Source: CAVWDU01 sp963753815
Lineage (GTDB): Bacteria > Pseudomonadota > Gammaproteobacteria > Pseudomonadales > Halieaceae
NCBI GenBank assembly: GCA_963753815.1
Contig: CAVWDU010000007.1
Coordinates: 310,001-374,000, forward strand
DNA: 64,000 nucleotides
Reading direction: 5' to 3'
The translations under genes and the position numbers were made by a program. Below, piece by piece: positions 26,621-35,488 of the stretch; within the stretch, counting starts at the first letter, position 1; every line of letters starts with the position of its first letter. The notes under the pieces were generated by a model that was not told the DNA's origin, searched no databases, and saw only the letters and a list, made by a program, of their open reading frames with translations.

Positions 26621-28201
26621 TCACAACTGGCCCTCGGGTGCGATACCCTGTATCCACGCCGACAGACGGTCCCAGACGGAGGTCTGGGGTGCGTGCGTCT
26701 CCACCACTTCCCGGCCGTCGATGGTCGCTGTCCAGCGCACCCTGCCGCGATCATCCAGCACCACCCGGTAAGCCCAGGTAGGCAGGCGCTCCAACGCCCC
26801 CGCCGACAGCGTGCCGCCCAAATCCTTCGAATCGATGAGCAGTCCCATCTCGGTATTGATGCGAATGGACCGTGGGTCCAGGTTGACCGAGCCGGCGAAC
26901 AGGCGCTGGCGATCGATCACCAGCGCCTTGCTGTGCAGTGTCAGGTAGCCATCGCCGTCCGCATCCTCGTTTGAGTCAGGCGCGGCCCGGGCGGCGTCGG
27001 CCCTCGCCTCCCACAACTCAACGCCCGCCTCCAGCAGCGCCTTCCGGTAGCGGCGGTAGGCCGAGTAAACGGCGGTATGGTTATTGGTGGCCAGCGAGTT
27101 GGTCACCACCACGACGCGAACACCCCGGCCGGTCAGGCCGCGGATGAAGTCCATGCCGCCGTCGCCGGGTATGAAGTACGGCGTGTAGATCAGGATCTCC
27201 TGCTCTGCCGCGGCCATGGCATCGCGCAGCGCGATGCCGACAGCCTGGTGTTCAACTGCGACAGGGGAGAGCAGCTTTTCGGGGCTGTCGACCAGCAGTT
27301 CCGCTCCGGCCAGGTAGGGCGGCAGTGATCGCGCATAGAACTGTTTCATCAGGGGCGTGTTCACTGCGTCGCCGTAAATCGTTTCTCCGGCCTCCGCCAT
27401 CGCCTGTAATACATCGTCTCGTGCGGTCGCCACGCGCTCTTCATACGCATCACGGAATAGCACTGCGGCCGGCACCGCCAGTTTGTGGTTCCAGTAGGCG
27501 TCGAACTGGTGCGATGTATCCTCGACAACCGGACCTGCGGAGAGCATATCGAAGTCCATGAACTCGCCCTTGCTTTCCAACTGGAAGTATTCAACGGCAA
27601 TGTTGCGGCCGCCAACGACCGCCACCTGGTTGTCGACGATGAACGATTTGTTGTGCATGCGCCGATTGCTCAGCGAGAAGGTCCCGAGGTAGTTCAGCCA
27701 GTAGAGTCCGCGACGGGCGATGGGGTTGAAAATACGCACCTCCACGTTGCGGTGAGCATCGAGCATGGCGAGGTAGAGGTCATCCACCTCGGTGAAGATA
27801 TCGTCGAGCAGCAGACGTACCCGGATACCCCGGTCGGCAGCCTCGAGCAGCTTCCCTGCGAACACCAGGCCGGCCTTGTCGGGTTTCATCAGGAAATACT
27901 GGGCATCGATTGTCGCCCGGGCGCCGTCGATGAGCGCGAGCCGCGCCCCGAAGGCGTCGAAGCCCTCGAGCAGCGGGTAGAAGCCGTTGATATCCGTCCG
28001 CCCGCCGAGCCAGGCTTCGACCCCGGGTGACCGAATATTCGCCGCATCCGGATCGATGGCGTGGGAGGGGTTCCTCGGCACATCCAGCGGCGCCGATGCG
28101 CAGCCACCGAGCAGGAGCAGCAGGCTCAGCACCAGCCACAGCGAAGCCGGCGCCACCTGCCACTGTGATTCTGCCCTGTCATGAATTGTTATTGCAGTCA
28201 A
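26621..28201 (-). CDS. Phospholipase D / cardiolipin synthase-like lipoprotein (ClsC-type)
   Basis: About 526 residues from a TTG at 28201 (AGGGG 7 bp upstream). The signal peptide ends in a lipobox LGGC (LVLSLLLLLGGCASAP). Two HKD motifs are present: HNKSFIVDNQVAVVGGRN (about residue 180) and HSKALVIDRQRLFAGSVN (about residue 430). The order and length match ClsC-like phosphatidyltransferases, which make cardiolipin from phosphatidylglycerol and phosphatidylethanolamine in E. coli. Lipid anchoring would place it on a periplasmic face. The frame opens further to 28327 without a signal peptide. Confidence 0.85.
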   Translation of the reverse strand: MTAITIHDRAESQWQVAPASLWLVLSLLLLLGGCASAPLDVPRNPSHAIDPDAANIRSPGVEAWLGGRTDINGFYPLLEGFDAFGARLALIDGARATIDAQYFLMKPDKAGLVFAGKLLEAADRGIRVRLLLDDIFTEVDDLYLAMLDAHRNVEVRIFNPIARRGLYWLNYLGTFSLSNRRMHNKSFIVDNQVAVVGGRNIAVEYFQLESKGEFMDFDMLSAGPVVEDTSHQFDAYWNHKLAVPAAVLFRDAYEERVATARDDVLQAMAEAGETIYGDAVNTPLMKQFYARSLPPYLAGAELLVDSPEKLLSPVAVEHQAVGIALRDAMAAAEQEILIYTPYFIPGDGGMDFIRGLTGRGVRVVVVTNSLATNNHTAVYSAYRRYRKALLEAGVELWEARADAARAAPDSNEDADGDGYLTLHSKALVIDRQRLFAGSVNLDPRSIRINTEMGLLIDSKDLGGTLSAGALERLPTWAYRVVLDDRGRVRWTATIDGREVVETHAPQTSVWDRLSAWIQGIAPEGQL

Positions 28202-28295
28202 ACTGTTACCCCTGTCACAACCTTCCCCAGGTGGCCCGCCGATACCCCGGAACCCATCGGCTGCGTCCGTCTTATGATGCAACCGTAGCACAGTT

Positions 28296-30155
28296 TCAGA
28301 GGACATCCGCCGACTTGCCCAGAACACGATGCGTCACCCCGAGAAGCAGTCCCGCGGCGGGCAGCAGCAGCCACCACGGCAGCCCGAATCCGGCCGGCAG
28401 GGTGCACAGGAAAACAGCGAAGACGCCCCCGAGTGCAGCGTAGGGCAATTGCGTGGTTACGTGATCCATCAGGTCGCAACCGGTTGCCAGGGACGACAGC
28501 ACGGTGGTGTCGGAGATGGGTGAGCAGTGGTCAGACCACACCGCGCCACAGAGCACGCAGGCGATACAGGAGTACAGGATGTGCAGGTGCTCCGCATCGG
28601 CGATCCCGTTGGCTTGCAGCACCGCCCAGCACAGCGGAATAACCAGCGGCATCAGGATCGCCATCACCCCCCAGCTCGAACCGGTGGCAAAACCCGCGGC
28701 CCCCGCGAGGGCGAAAACGATTGCCGGCAGCAGCGCGGGAGCAAGCGCATCGCCGAGAATCGAGATCAGGTAGGGTGCTGTCTGCAGCACCCGTGTCACG
28801 TCGGCAATGGCCCACGCGAGCACCAGCAGTAACAAACCGGTCAGCATGAACCGCGCCCCGATAATCCAGGCCTCGACGGTTTCGTTGAGCGACAGCAGCC
28901 CCTGCCCGACGGATAGTGCGAAAGCCGCCATACAGGCGAGCAGCGAAGCCCAGATCAGGACGACGTAGGTATCGGCGCTGCCGACGATAGCCTGCACCGA
29001 GTCACCCTCACCGCTGATGTAAATGCCGACGACCACACCCGCAACAAGGCAGGCAATTGGCAGCAGTGCATTCACTGCTCGGCAGGGAATCCCCGCCTTC
29101 TCGCGGAAATCGTCCATCTGCCGGTCACCCAGCTGGACGACCTCGACCCGGCTGACCGCCCCGGTTTCGCGTGCCCGGCGCTCGGCGCGATACATCGGGC
29201 CGAAATCCCTGCCGGTGATTACGATGAGAAACACCAGCAGCAATGCCAGGAAGGGGTAGAAACTGTAGGGTATGGAATTCAGGAACAGGGCGTAGGCCGA
29301 CCCATCGATCCCCTCCAGCCCCCTTATGGCGTCCTCGATCAGGCCGACCTGGAACCCGACCCAGGTCGTGATGATGGCAATCGTCGCCACGGGAGCCGCC
29401 GTCGAGTCGACCAGGTAGGCAAGCTTTTCGCGTGAGATTCTCAGGTGGTCGCTCACCGGGCGGGTGGCGTTGCCAACAATCATGGTATTGGCGTAATCGT
29501 CGAAGAAAACTGCCAGGCCGAGCGCCGCAATCACCGTCTGGCCGCGCCGGGGTGTCCGGGCGATGGGAATCACCCGGTTGACGATCCCCAGCATCCCGCC
29601 GTTGCGCGAGACGACGCCGACCATGCCGCCAATCAACAGGGTGAACAGGATGATCGCGCCATGGTCCGGGTCGGTCATCGCGTCGAGGACATAGATGGTC
29701 ATGGTATCAAACAGCCCGGTCACGGCGCCCTGCCAGGTCATCCCGTTGATCAACCAGGCGCCCAGCACGAGCCCGGCAAACAGCGAGGGTATCACCGCGC
29801 GCAGCGCGAACGAGAGCAGGATCGCCAACACCGGTGGCAGCACCGAAACCCAGCCCGGAATGACCGGCAGCGTCTGCTGTTCCAGCAGCTCGCCGCCCCG
29901 GTAGATCTGCAGGTCTGCGTTGCCGCTGGAGTGTCGCTCCAGGGCATACACAACCCCGTCGCCCCCCGCGCCGGCGCTGACCGGCTCACCATCGAGCAAT
30001 ACGGTGAGTTCCGGCTTGTCGCCCGGGTCCACAGACAGAACAGCGGGCACATCGGTCAGCAGCACCCTGGGCGGTTCGCCGACGGCATCGGCGGCCAGGC
30101 AGGGCTGACAGACCAGTGCCAATGCGATGGCAATCGCTTGCAACAGGGATTTCAT
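28296..30155 (-). CDS. NhaC family Na+/H+ antiporter
   Basis: 619 residues. A signal-like N-terminus and a periplasmic domain (about 1-105) precede about 11 transmembrane helices. Family marks are the GNATRPVSDHLRISREKLAYLVD segment and SSWGVMAILMPLVIPL, with DHCSPISDTTVLSS near residue 555, typical of NhaC. It should exchange Na+ for H+ and help with osmotic or alkaline stress. The longer frame begins at 30206; the ATG at 30155 opens the signal sequence and is chosen, although no good Shine-Dalgarno is visible. Confidence 0.88.
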   Translation of the reverse strand: MKSLLQAIAIALALVCQPCLAADAVGEPPRVLLTDVPAVLSVDPGDKPELTVLLDGEPVSAGAGGDGVVYALERHSSGNADLQIYRGGELLEQQTLPVIPGWVSVLPPVLAILLSFALRAVIPSLFAGLVLGAWLINGMTWQGAVTGLFDTMTIYVLDAMTDPDHGAIILFTLLIGGMVGVVSRNGGMLGIVNRVIPIARTPRRGQTVIAALGLAVFFDDYANTMIVGNATRPVSDHLRISREKLAYLVDSTAAPVATIAIITTWVGFQVGLIEDAIRGLEGIDGSAYALFLNSIPYSFYPFLALLLVFLIVITGRDFGPMYRAERRARETGAVSRVEVVQLGDRQMDDFREKAGIPCRAVNALLPIACLVAGVVVGIYISGEGDSVQAIVGSADTYVVLIWASLLACMAAFALSVGQGLLSLNETVEAWIIGARFMLTGLLLLVLAWAIADVTRVLQTAPYLISILGDALAPALLPAIVFALAGAAGFATGSSWGVMAILMPLVIPLCWAVLQANGIADAEHLHILYSCIACVLCGAVWSDHCSPISDTTVLSSLATGCDLMDHVTTQLPYAALGGVFAVFLCTLPAGFGLPWWLLLPAAGLLLGVTHRVLGKSADVL

Positions 30156-30488
30156 GAGAGGTAGTAGCCCTGAATTATTGCTGTCACTACGAGCGCACGA
30201 TACCACAACAGGCCGCGGCGACGTGCCGGCGGGAAACGAGAAGACAGCACCGGCCCGACCGCGACCCGGTGGGGTGTCGTAACGCGCCAGGCAGTCCAGT
30301 ATCAGGGCATTGACCGCGGCAGATCGCCAGGGAACACAGTGAACCGCGGGTCAGTGTGCCCGGGGATCACCCGATGTCATCAGCCGGCGTCTACGCCGAG
30401 GTTATAAAGTCGGAGCTGCGACCGACACCGGTCGGGCGTAAAGCAAGCGTAACTGCGGGCCCCGCGGGCGGGCACTGTGAGCCAGCGC
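30156..30488. other. Intergenic stretch without an identified gene
   Basis: 333 bp between the NhaC start and the HupE-like small gene. I see no gene, tRNA or convincing promoter. A small GC-rich inverted repeat near 30430-30470 (CTGCGGGCCCCGCGGG) lacks a T-run. The section probably holds the promoter of the antiporter gene. Confidence 0.4.
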
Positions 30489-30740
30489 TCAGCGCCTGCC
30501 GACGCGCCTCCCTGAGGGCTGTCTGGCGATCGGCAATAGCGCCGTCGAACCGCGACGCCGGCGGTATGCCAGCAGGCCTGCGAGCGCCAGTGCGGGCAGC
30601 GCCATCACCAGCAGGTGATCGACGCTGACCAGCGCGTGGAACCAGGCCGCGGCGCTGTGATCGCCGCTGTGGGCGGCGGCCGCGCCTGACCCGCAGAGCA
30701 GGGCGATCGCGACCGGGGTTGAGAACAGTGTGCGCATCAT
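30489..30740 (-). CDS. Small HupE/UreJ-like membrane protein
   Basis: 83 residues from an ATG at 30740 preceded by AGGAGG at 6 bp. The signal sequence (TLFSTPVAIALLCGSGAAAAHSGDHS) leaves a His-rich N-terminus. A helix with WFHALVSVDHLLVMALPALALAGLLAY follows, whose H-x(n)-DHLL pattern resembles the first membrane helix of HupE/UreJ nickel or cobalt permeases. The full families are about 190-200 residues, so this is a truncated or independent small member. The C-terminus is Arg-rich. The relation is weak and the function is unknown. Confidence 0.55.
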   Translation of the reverse strand: MMRTLFSTPVAIALLCGSGAAAAHSGDHSAAAWFHALVSVDHLLVMALPALALAGLLAYRRRRGSTALLPIARQPSGRRVGRR

Positions 30741-30799
30741 GTGGCACCTCCTGCATTGCCTGACTGACAGGCTACCACCGTCTAACGGCGGTGACCAGT

Positions 30800-32551
30800 T
30801 TACCCCTGCTCGGCGTTTACTCCCTCGTGCGGCCACTGCAGGTGGCCCGTGTGGGTGACGGCACCGTGACTCGCGGGGCCGACGCTGGCGACGTACTTCT
30901 GGGCGTAACCGGCTTTCACCATGTGGCCCTTGCCGCTGCGGTCGGTCGGCCGATAGTCAGCGCGTCGCTGCTCCAGGATGGCGTCGTCCACGTCCAGGTT
31001 GAGGGTCTGCTGTTTCAGGTCAATCTGGATGTGATCACCCTCCTCGATCAGGGCGATCAATCCGCCCCGGGCTGCCTCGGGCGTCACATAGCCGACACAA
31101 AAGCCACGGGAGACGCCCGAGAAGCGACCGTCGGTGATCAGCGCCGTGGTCTCACCCTTGCCCATCCCGTACAGCAGGGCCGTCACCGTGACCATCTCGC
31201 GCATACCGGGGCCGCCGACCGGACCCTCGTTGCGAATGATGATGGCATCACCGTCCTCGATTTCATCGGCGATCACCGCCTGCAGGCAGTGCTCCTCCGA
31301 TTCGAACACGCGCGCGCTGCCTTCGAACAGCTCACGCTCCAGGCCCGCGGTCTTGATCACCGCCCCGTCAGGCGCGAGGTTACCGCGCAGCACCTTCAAA
31401 CCGCCCTGGGCTGAACGCGGGCGCGTCACCGGCACCACGACATCGCCATCGGCCCCCGGCGCAGCCTCCAGCGCGTCGGCGAGGGTGGTCCCCGCCAGCG
31501 TCAGGCAGTCCCCGTGCAGGTAACCGCCCTGTAACAATTCCTTCAACACCACCGGCACGCCGCCGACCTCGTGCAGGTCGGCATACAGGTAGGGGCCACT
31601 GGGGCTCAGGTGGGTGATCAGGGGCGTGCGCTCGAACACGGCCGCCACGTCCTCTATCGTGAACGGAATGCCGACCTCGTTGGCAATCGCCGGAATGTGC
31701 AGGGTGGCATTGGTCGAGCCACCGGTCGCCGCGACTGCGGCACAGGCGTTCTCGAGACTGTTGCGGGTGATGAGGTCCCGGGGCAGCGGGAAATTGGCGC
31801 GCACCACCTCCATCAACTGTCGACCCGCCTGCCTCGCCATCGCCTGGCGCTGGGTATACACCGAGGGGATGGTACTGGAGCCCAATGGCGCGAGTCCGAG
31901 CACTTCCGCCACCATCCCCATGGTATTGGCGGTGAACTGGCCCGCACAGCAGCCGGAGGCGGGCCAGGCCTTGCGCGACAGCGCCTCGAGCTGCTCCGGT
32001 GTCGACGTCTTCGCAATCATGTTGCCCGTCTCTTCGGCCACCGTCTTGATTTCCGCCCGCTTGCCGTTGAACAGTCCCGGAATGGCAGGGCCACCGTTGA
32101 GGAACGCACCGGGGAGGTTCAGGCGGGCCAGGGCCATCATCATACCCGGGAAGTTCTTGTCACAGGCGCCGATACAGAGCAGCCCGTCGTACTGGTGGGC
32201 CCGGATCACGACCTCGATACTGTCGGCGATGACCTCTCTCGACATCAGCGAGAAATGCATGCCGCTGTGGCCATTCACCAGCCCGTCCGACACCGAGATA
32301 GTGCTGAATTCACGCGGTGTACCACCGCCGCGATAGACGCCGCGGACCGCGTGCTCGGCGATCTCACTGAGACGGATATTGCAGGGGCTCATCTCGCCAT
32401 GGCTGGAGCACACCCCCACGAACGGCTGGTCGATGTCGCCGTCATCCAACCCCATGCCGCGCAGCATCGCCCGCGCCGCCGCCTTGATCGGCCCGGATTT
32501 CATGACATCGGAGCGGTACTTGTTGGAACCCGGACCCTGTCGCTTGCTCAT
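30800..32551 (-). CDS. ilvD: Dihydroxy-acid dehydratase IlvD
   Basis: 583 residues, near the family size. Motifs include ACDKNFPGMMMALARLN (Fe-S ligand Cys in the C-DK box), PASGCCAGQFTANTMG (second Cys pair) and GMGKGETTALITDGRFSG. IlvD dehydrates 2,3-dihydroxy acids to 2-keto acids in valine, leucine and isoleucine synthesis. The ATG at 32551 with AGGAGG 7 bp upstream is well supported, although the frame stays open to 32821. It is separate from other ilv genes, as in many gammaproteobacteria, 98 bp after the DUF4336-like gene. Control by attenuation is not visible. Confidence 0.94.
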   Translation of the reverse strand: MSKRQGPGSNKYRSDVMKSGPIKAAARAMLRGMGLDDGDIDQPFVGVCSSHGEMSPCNIRLSEIAEHAVRGVYRGGGTPREFSTISVSDGLVNGHSGMHFSLMSREVIADSIEVVIRAHQYDGLLCIGACDKNFPGMMMALARLNLPGAFLNGGPAIPGLFNGKRAEIKTVAEETGNMIAKTSTPEQLEALSRKAWPASGCCAGQFTANTMGMVAEVLGLAPLGSSTIPSVYTQRQAMARQAGRQLMEVVRANFPLPRDLITRNSLENACAAVAATGGSTNATLHIPAIANEVGIPFTIEDVAAVFERTPLITHLSPSGPYLYADLHEVGGVPVVLKELLQGGYLHGDCLTLAGTTLADALEAAPGADGDVVVPVTRPRSAQGGLKVLRGNLAPDGAVIKTAGLERELFEGSARVFESEEHCLQAVIADEIEDGDAIIIRNEGPVGGPGMREMVTVTALLYGMGKGETTALITDGRFSGVSRGFCVGYVTPEAARGGLIALIEEGDHIQIDLKQQTLNLDVDDAILEQRRADYRPTDRSGKGHMVKAGYAQKYVASVGPASHGAVTHTGHLQWPHEGVNAEQG

Positions 32552-32649
32552 CACTCTGCCTCCTGCTGACCGCGGCCGGCCGCCACGGACGGTTGTTGAA
32601 TATCCGGCATCACCGGCGAGCCCAGCGCGGTGGGGTCGGTTCCCGCGGC

Positions 32650-33441
32650 TCAGCCGTAGCGTTTTTCGTGGGCTGCCAGGCGTGGTTCGCAGCGGGCGAG
32701 CGCCCGTTCGATCCGCTCTCCGATCGGTGCTCCGCGATTGCGCTCGCCGGTGAGCAGTGCGGTGTGGGCGGCACAGAGGTTTTCGGCATCCCCCCAGTCT
32801 TCGATCAGCCCCTGCGCCCAATCACGAAACTCGGCCGCCGCCCCCTCGCGCTTCTCCAGCGCCATGGAGAGCGTGGGGTGAAAGCTCAGGCTGTCGCTGA
32901 GTCCGAGCAGGCCCAGCAGGCCCAGCAGGCGGGGAAACCGGACATACATCAGGGTATCGTCCACGTGAATGGTGCCTGACGCACGGTGCAGTGCCATTAC
33001 CGATGAGAAGTGCACCTTCTCGTCCTGGGAAATGAAGTCCACCCCTGCGGGGATCGTGAACTCGATGTCGTCGCCGTAAAGCGCATGCAACCCGGCGTCC
33101 TCGCTGCCCACAGACTCCCAGTCGAGATCGGGAAAGCGCTCGCGATGGCGGGCAGTACCGTACAGGCGCGCCCCCGGGTATTGTTCCGCCATGGCGGCGA
33201 CATGCACGGTATGAAACGGGTGCAGGTTGATGATGGCCTCGATCTGGCTGTCGTCACCGACGATGGTCGCTACCGCGTCGCGCAGTCGGCGTGACAGTTT
33301 GTAGGCATCAAGGAAGACGAACCGCCCGTTGGCCAGCCTGACCAGGGACGTCTGGGTGCCGATATCCACCACCCCGCCAAGCTTGAACGCGCCGCGGACG
33401 TTCCAGAAATCGCCCGCGACCGCGATAAGTTTATCCGCCAT
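32650..33441 (-). CDS. DUF4336-like metallo-hydrolase-fold protein lacking the usual HxHxDH motif
   Basis: About 263 residues from an ATG at 33441 (GGGGA about 6 bp upstream). Instead of the usual HxHxDH, the region after the first strands reads LHPFHTVHVAAM (H-x2-H-x2-H), as in DUF4336-type domains of MBL fold. GARLYGTARHRERFPDLDWE and a HFSSVMALHRASGTIHVDDT segment follow. A 9-bp GC-rich triplet (GCCCAGCAG) repeats in the 32900s and encodes LLGLLGLLGL. Hydrolytic activity is uncertain; the protein could be inactive or use another metal set. Confidence 0.6.
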   Translation of the reverse strand: MADKLIAVAGDFWNVRGAFKLGGVVDIGTQTSLVRLANGRFVFLDAYKLSRRLRDAVATIVGDDSQIEAIINLHPFHTVHVAAMAEQYPGARLYGTARHRERFPDLDWESVGSEDAGLHALYGDDIEFTIPAGVDFISQDEKVHFSSVMALHRASGTIHVDDTLMYVRFPRLLGLLGLLGLSDSLSFHPTLSMALEKREGAAAEFRDWAQGLIEDWGDAENLCAAHTALLTGERNRGAPIGERIERALARCEPRLAAHEKRYG

Positions 33442-33558
33442 AGTCATTCCCCGAGTCAGGTCGGTAATATGGGGCAAAGTCAGGCGCGCATCAAGCGACG
33501 CGGGACCGATGGGTGCCGAGTGCTCCCCGGATTCCCGCGGCCGCCCGGGCCTGGCGAG

Positions 33559-33605
33559 TTTACACCCGATGTGCTTCTGCTATCCTCGCTGCTGATTGTG
33601 AATCA
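33559..33605 (+). promoter_or_regulatory. Candidate promoter and operator before the potassium channel gene
   Basis: TTTACA (33559-33564) and TATCCT (33581-33586) are 16 bp apart, and the perfect 13-bp palindrome TGATTGTGAATCA (33593-33605) would overlap the start of transcription. This suggests repression by a regulator binding at the start site, but no known regulator is assigned. Confidence 0.35.
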
Positions 33606-33644
33606 GCCCGTTTCACGCTTATACCACCCAAGGGAGAAAACTGC

Positions 33645-33725
33645 ATGCGCCTAATGCTGCCCGGGGGCGCGCCATTGTCGTACGCTCACTCGCCAGCCAT
33701 GCCGCACGGGAGTGAACCGACGTGA
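33645..33725 (+). CDS. Possible 26-residue leader ORF coupled to the potassium channel
   Basis: The ORF starts at ATG 33645 with an excellent Shine-Dalgarno (AAGGGAG, 8 bp upstream). It encodes 26 residues starting MRLMLPGGAP and stops in GTGA, where the channel's GTG start overlaps. It has no hydrophobic segment and no known family. The placement suggests translational coupling, but it may be a chance ORF. Confidence 0.28.
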   Translation: MRLMLPGGAPLSYAHSPAMPHGSEPT

Positions 33726-34393
33726 AAGGGTTGAGCCGCGACAACAACTTCCATTACTTCACCCTGTCCCTGGTCACACTGTTGCTGGCGTCGGCACTGA
33801 TCGGCTACGTTCCTGACGGCTTCGGCGGTCTGGCATTGCGCCTGCTCGTGCTGGTAACGGTTGCAGTCGCCTACCTGAGTCTGAACTTCGGGCGGCGCTG
33901 GCGGCGCATGATCATGGTCATGGGACTGGTGCTGTTTGTCATCAATCTGCTCAACGAGAACGAGACACTTCCCGGCCTCCCGGTTATCAACCTCGTCTTC
34001 TGGCTGGCGTTTTTTGTTGCCGCGGCCGCCTTCGCCGCGCGCCAGGTGCTGTTGTCGGGCCGTGTCAACAGCAACACGCTGGTCGGCTCGATGGCCATCT
34101 ACCTGCTGTTGGGGCTGATCTGGGCCACGCTCTACCTGATCGTGCTCGAGTTCATACCTTCGGCCTTCAACGGCATGGAATACCGGCACTGGGCCGAGAA
34201 CTTCAGTGACGCCATTTACTTCAGTTACATCACCCTCACCGGCATGGGCTACGGGGATATCACACCGGCGAGTGAAGTCAGCCGCACGCTGACCTATTGC
34301 GAGTCGATCTGCGGCACGTTTTACCTGGCCATCGTGGTCGCCAGCCTGATCGGCGCACGCTCGGGCAAAGGGCACAGACACCGATCGGACTAA
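33722..34393 (+). CDS. Potassium channel protein (two-TM Ion_trans_2 type with extra TMs)
   Basis: 223 residues with a GTG start in the GTGA overlap. About four hydrophobic helices occupy residues 15-125. The pore region then has the selectivity filter TGMGYGDIT (about 173-181) between two further helices. A C-terminal short basic tail ends it, with no RCK domain. It should conduct K+; gating ligand unknown. It is followed 11 bp later by the AI-2E-family gene on the same strand, so they may share a transcript. Confidence 0.85.
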   Translation: MKGLSRDNNFHYFTLSLVTLLLASALIGYVPDGFGGLALRLLVLVTVAVAYLSLNFGRRWRRMIMVMGLVLFVINLLNENETLPGLPVINLVFWLAFFVAAAAFAARQVLLSGRVNSNTLVGSMAIYLLLGLIWATLYLIVLEFIPSAFNGMEYRHWAENFSDAIYFSYITLTGMGYGDITPASEVSRTLTYCESICGTFYLAIVVASLIGARSGKGHRHRSD

Positions 34394-34404
34394 AGGACCT
34401 CCGC

Positions 34405-35484
34405 ATGCAAGACCCCGAACAGAGTCCCGGTTATGACAAGCAGTTCGTCCGCAACATGGTGGAGTCCGCACTGCGGATCGCGCTGATCGCCGTTCTCCTG
34501 TGGATGGCCTTCGATATCATCCGTCCGTTCCTGGTCCCACTCGTGTGGGGAGCCATCATCGCGATAGCCGCCTACCCGATCGCGCGCAAGCTTGGCATCA
34601 GGCTGGGTGGGCGCACGGGTGTGGCTTCAGCCGTGGTTTCGGCGGGCCTCATACTCCTGCTGGTGCTGCCCAGCTACCAGCTGACTGATTCACTGATCAG
34701 CGCGGTACGCAATCTTGCCGGTAATGTCGAAGCGGGCCCCCTCAAGGTGCCACCGCCCTCCCCCCAGGTCGCCGAGTGGCCCCTCATCGGTGAAAAGGTG
34801 TACGCACAGTGGTCACTGGCCAGCACCAATCTGGAAGCGGTACTGGGAGACTTCCGACCGCAGCTCCAGGCCCTGCTCAGCAGGGTGGGCTCCAGCCTGG
34901 CCCGGGGCCTGCTGGGTGTCGGCCTGTTCGCGGTCTCGCTGATCGTCGCCGGTTTTTTCATGGCCCACGCCAGTTCCGCAGCCACCGCCGCCCGGCGCCT
35001 GTTCGTGCGTCTCGCCGGCGAGCACCCGGGCGGCGAGTGGGCGGGTATGGTCGTCGCCACCGTGCGCAGCGTCCTGCTGGGCGTGGTCGGCGTCGCCATC
35101 ATCCAGAGTGTGCTCTGCGCGATCGGGCTGTTCACGCTCGGTGTGCCGGGTGCCGCGATCTGGAGCGCCGCCATCCTGTTCCTGGCCATCGCCCAGTTAC
35201 CGCTGATCCTGGTGGTACTGCCGCTGGTCATCTGGGCCTACTCGTCCCAGGACACCACGTCGGCAACCCTGTTCGCGATCTGGATGGTGCTCGCCGCGCT
35301 CAGCGACAACCTGCTCAAACCCATGCTGATCGGCCGCGGGCTCGAGGTGCCGATGCCCGTCATTCTCATCGGCGCCATCGGCGGCATGCTCGCCTTTGGC
35401 ATCATCGGCCTGTTCGCCGGCGCCGTGGTGCTCTCGGTCTGGTACAAGCTGTTCCGGGAGTGGCTGCTGCAGGAGGCGCGGTGA
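34405..35484 (+). CDS. AI-2E family (DUF20/PerM-like) permease
   Basis: 359 residues starting at ATG 34405 (AGGA 7 bp upstream). Seven to eight helices are expected in this family: about 25-65, 75-95, 165-190, and 245-355. A central soluble loop (about 100-160) is typical. Motifs LIGRGLEVPMPVILIGAIGG and GIIGLFAGAVVLSVWY are standard for the C-terminal helices. It may export a small molecule; AI-2 export itself is not universal. The stop is 4 bp from the convergent porin stop. Confidence 0.88.
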   Translation: MQDPEQSPGYDKQFVRNMVESALRIALIAVLLWMAFDIIRPFLVPLVWGAIIAIAAYPIARKLGIRLGGRTGVASAVVSAGLILLLVLPSYQLTDSLISAVRNLAGNVEAGPLKVPPPSPQVAEWPLIGEKVYAQWSLASTNLEAVLGDFRPQLQALLSRVGSSLARGLLGVGLFAVSLIVAGFFMAHASSAATAARRLFVRLAGEHPGGEWAGMVVATVRSVLLGVVGVAIIQSVLCAIGLFTLGVPGAAIWSAAILFLAIAQLPLILVVLPLVIWAYSSQDTTSATLFAIWMVLAALSDNLLKPMLIGRGLEVPMPVILIGAIGGMLAFGIIGLFAGAVVLSVWYKLFREWLLQEAR

Positions 35485-35488
35485 GGGG

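Noticed and set aside
30430..30470. GC-rich inverted repeat as a terminator for the HupE-like gene
   Set aside because: No T-run and imperfect stem; could be chance in GC-rich DNA.
32900..32940. 9-bp GCCCAGCAG direct repeats
   Set aside because: Explained by coding sequence for a Leu-Leu-Gly repeat in the DUF4336-like gene, not an intergenic repeat.
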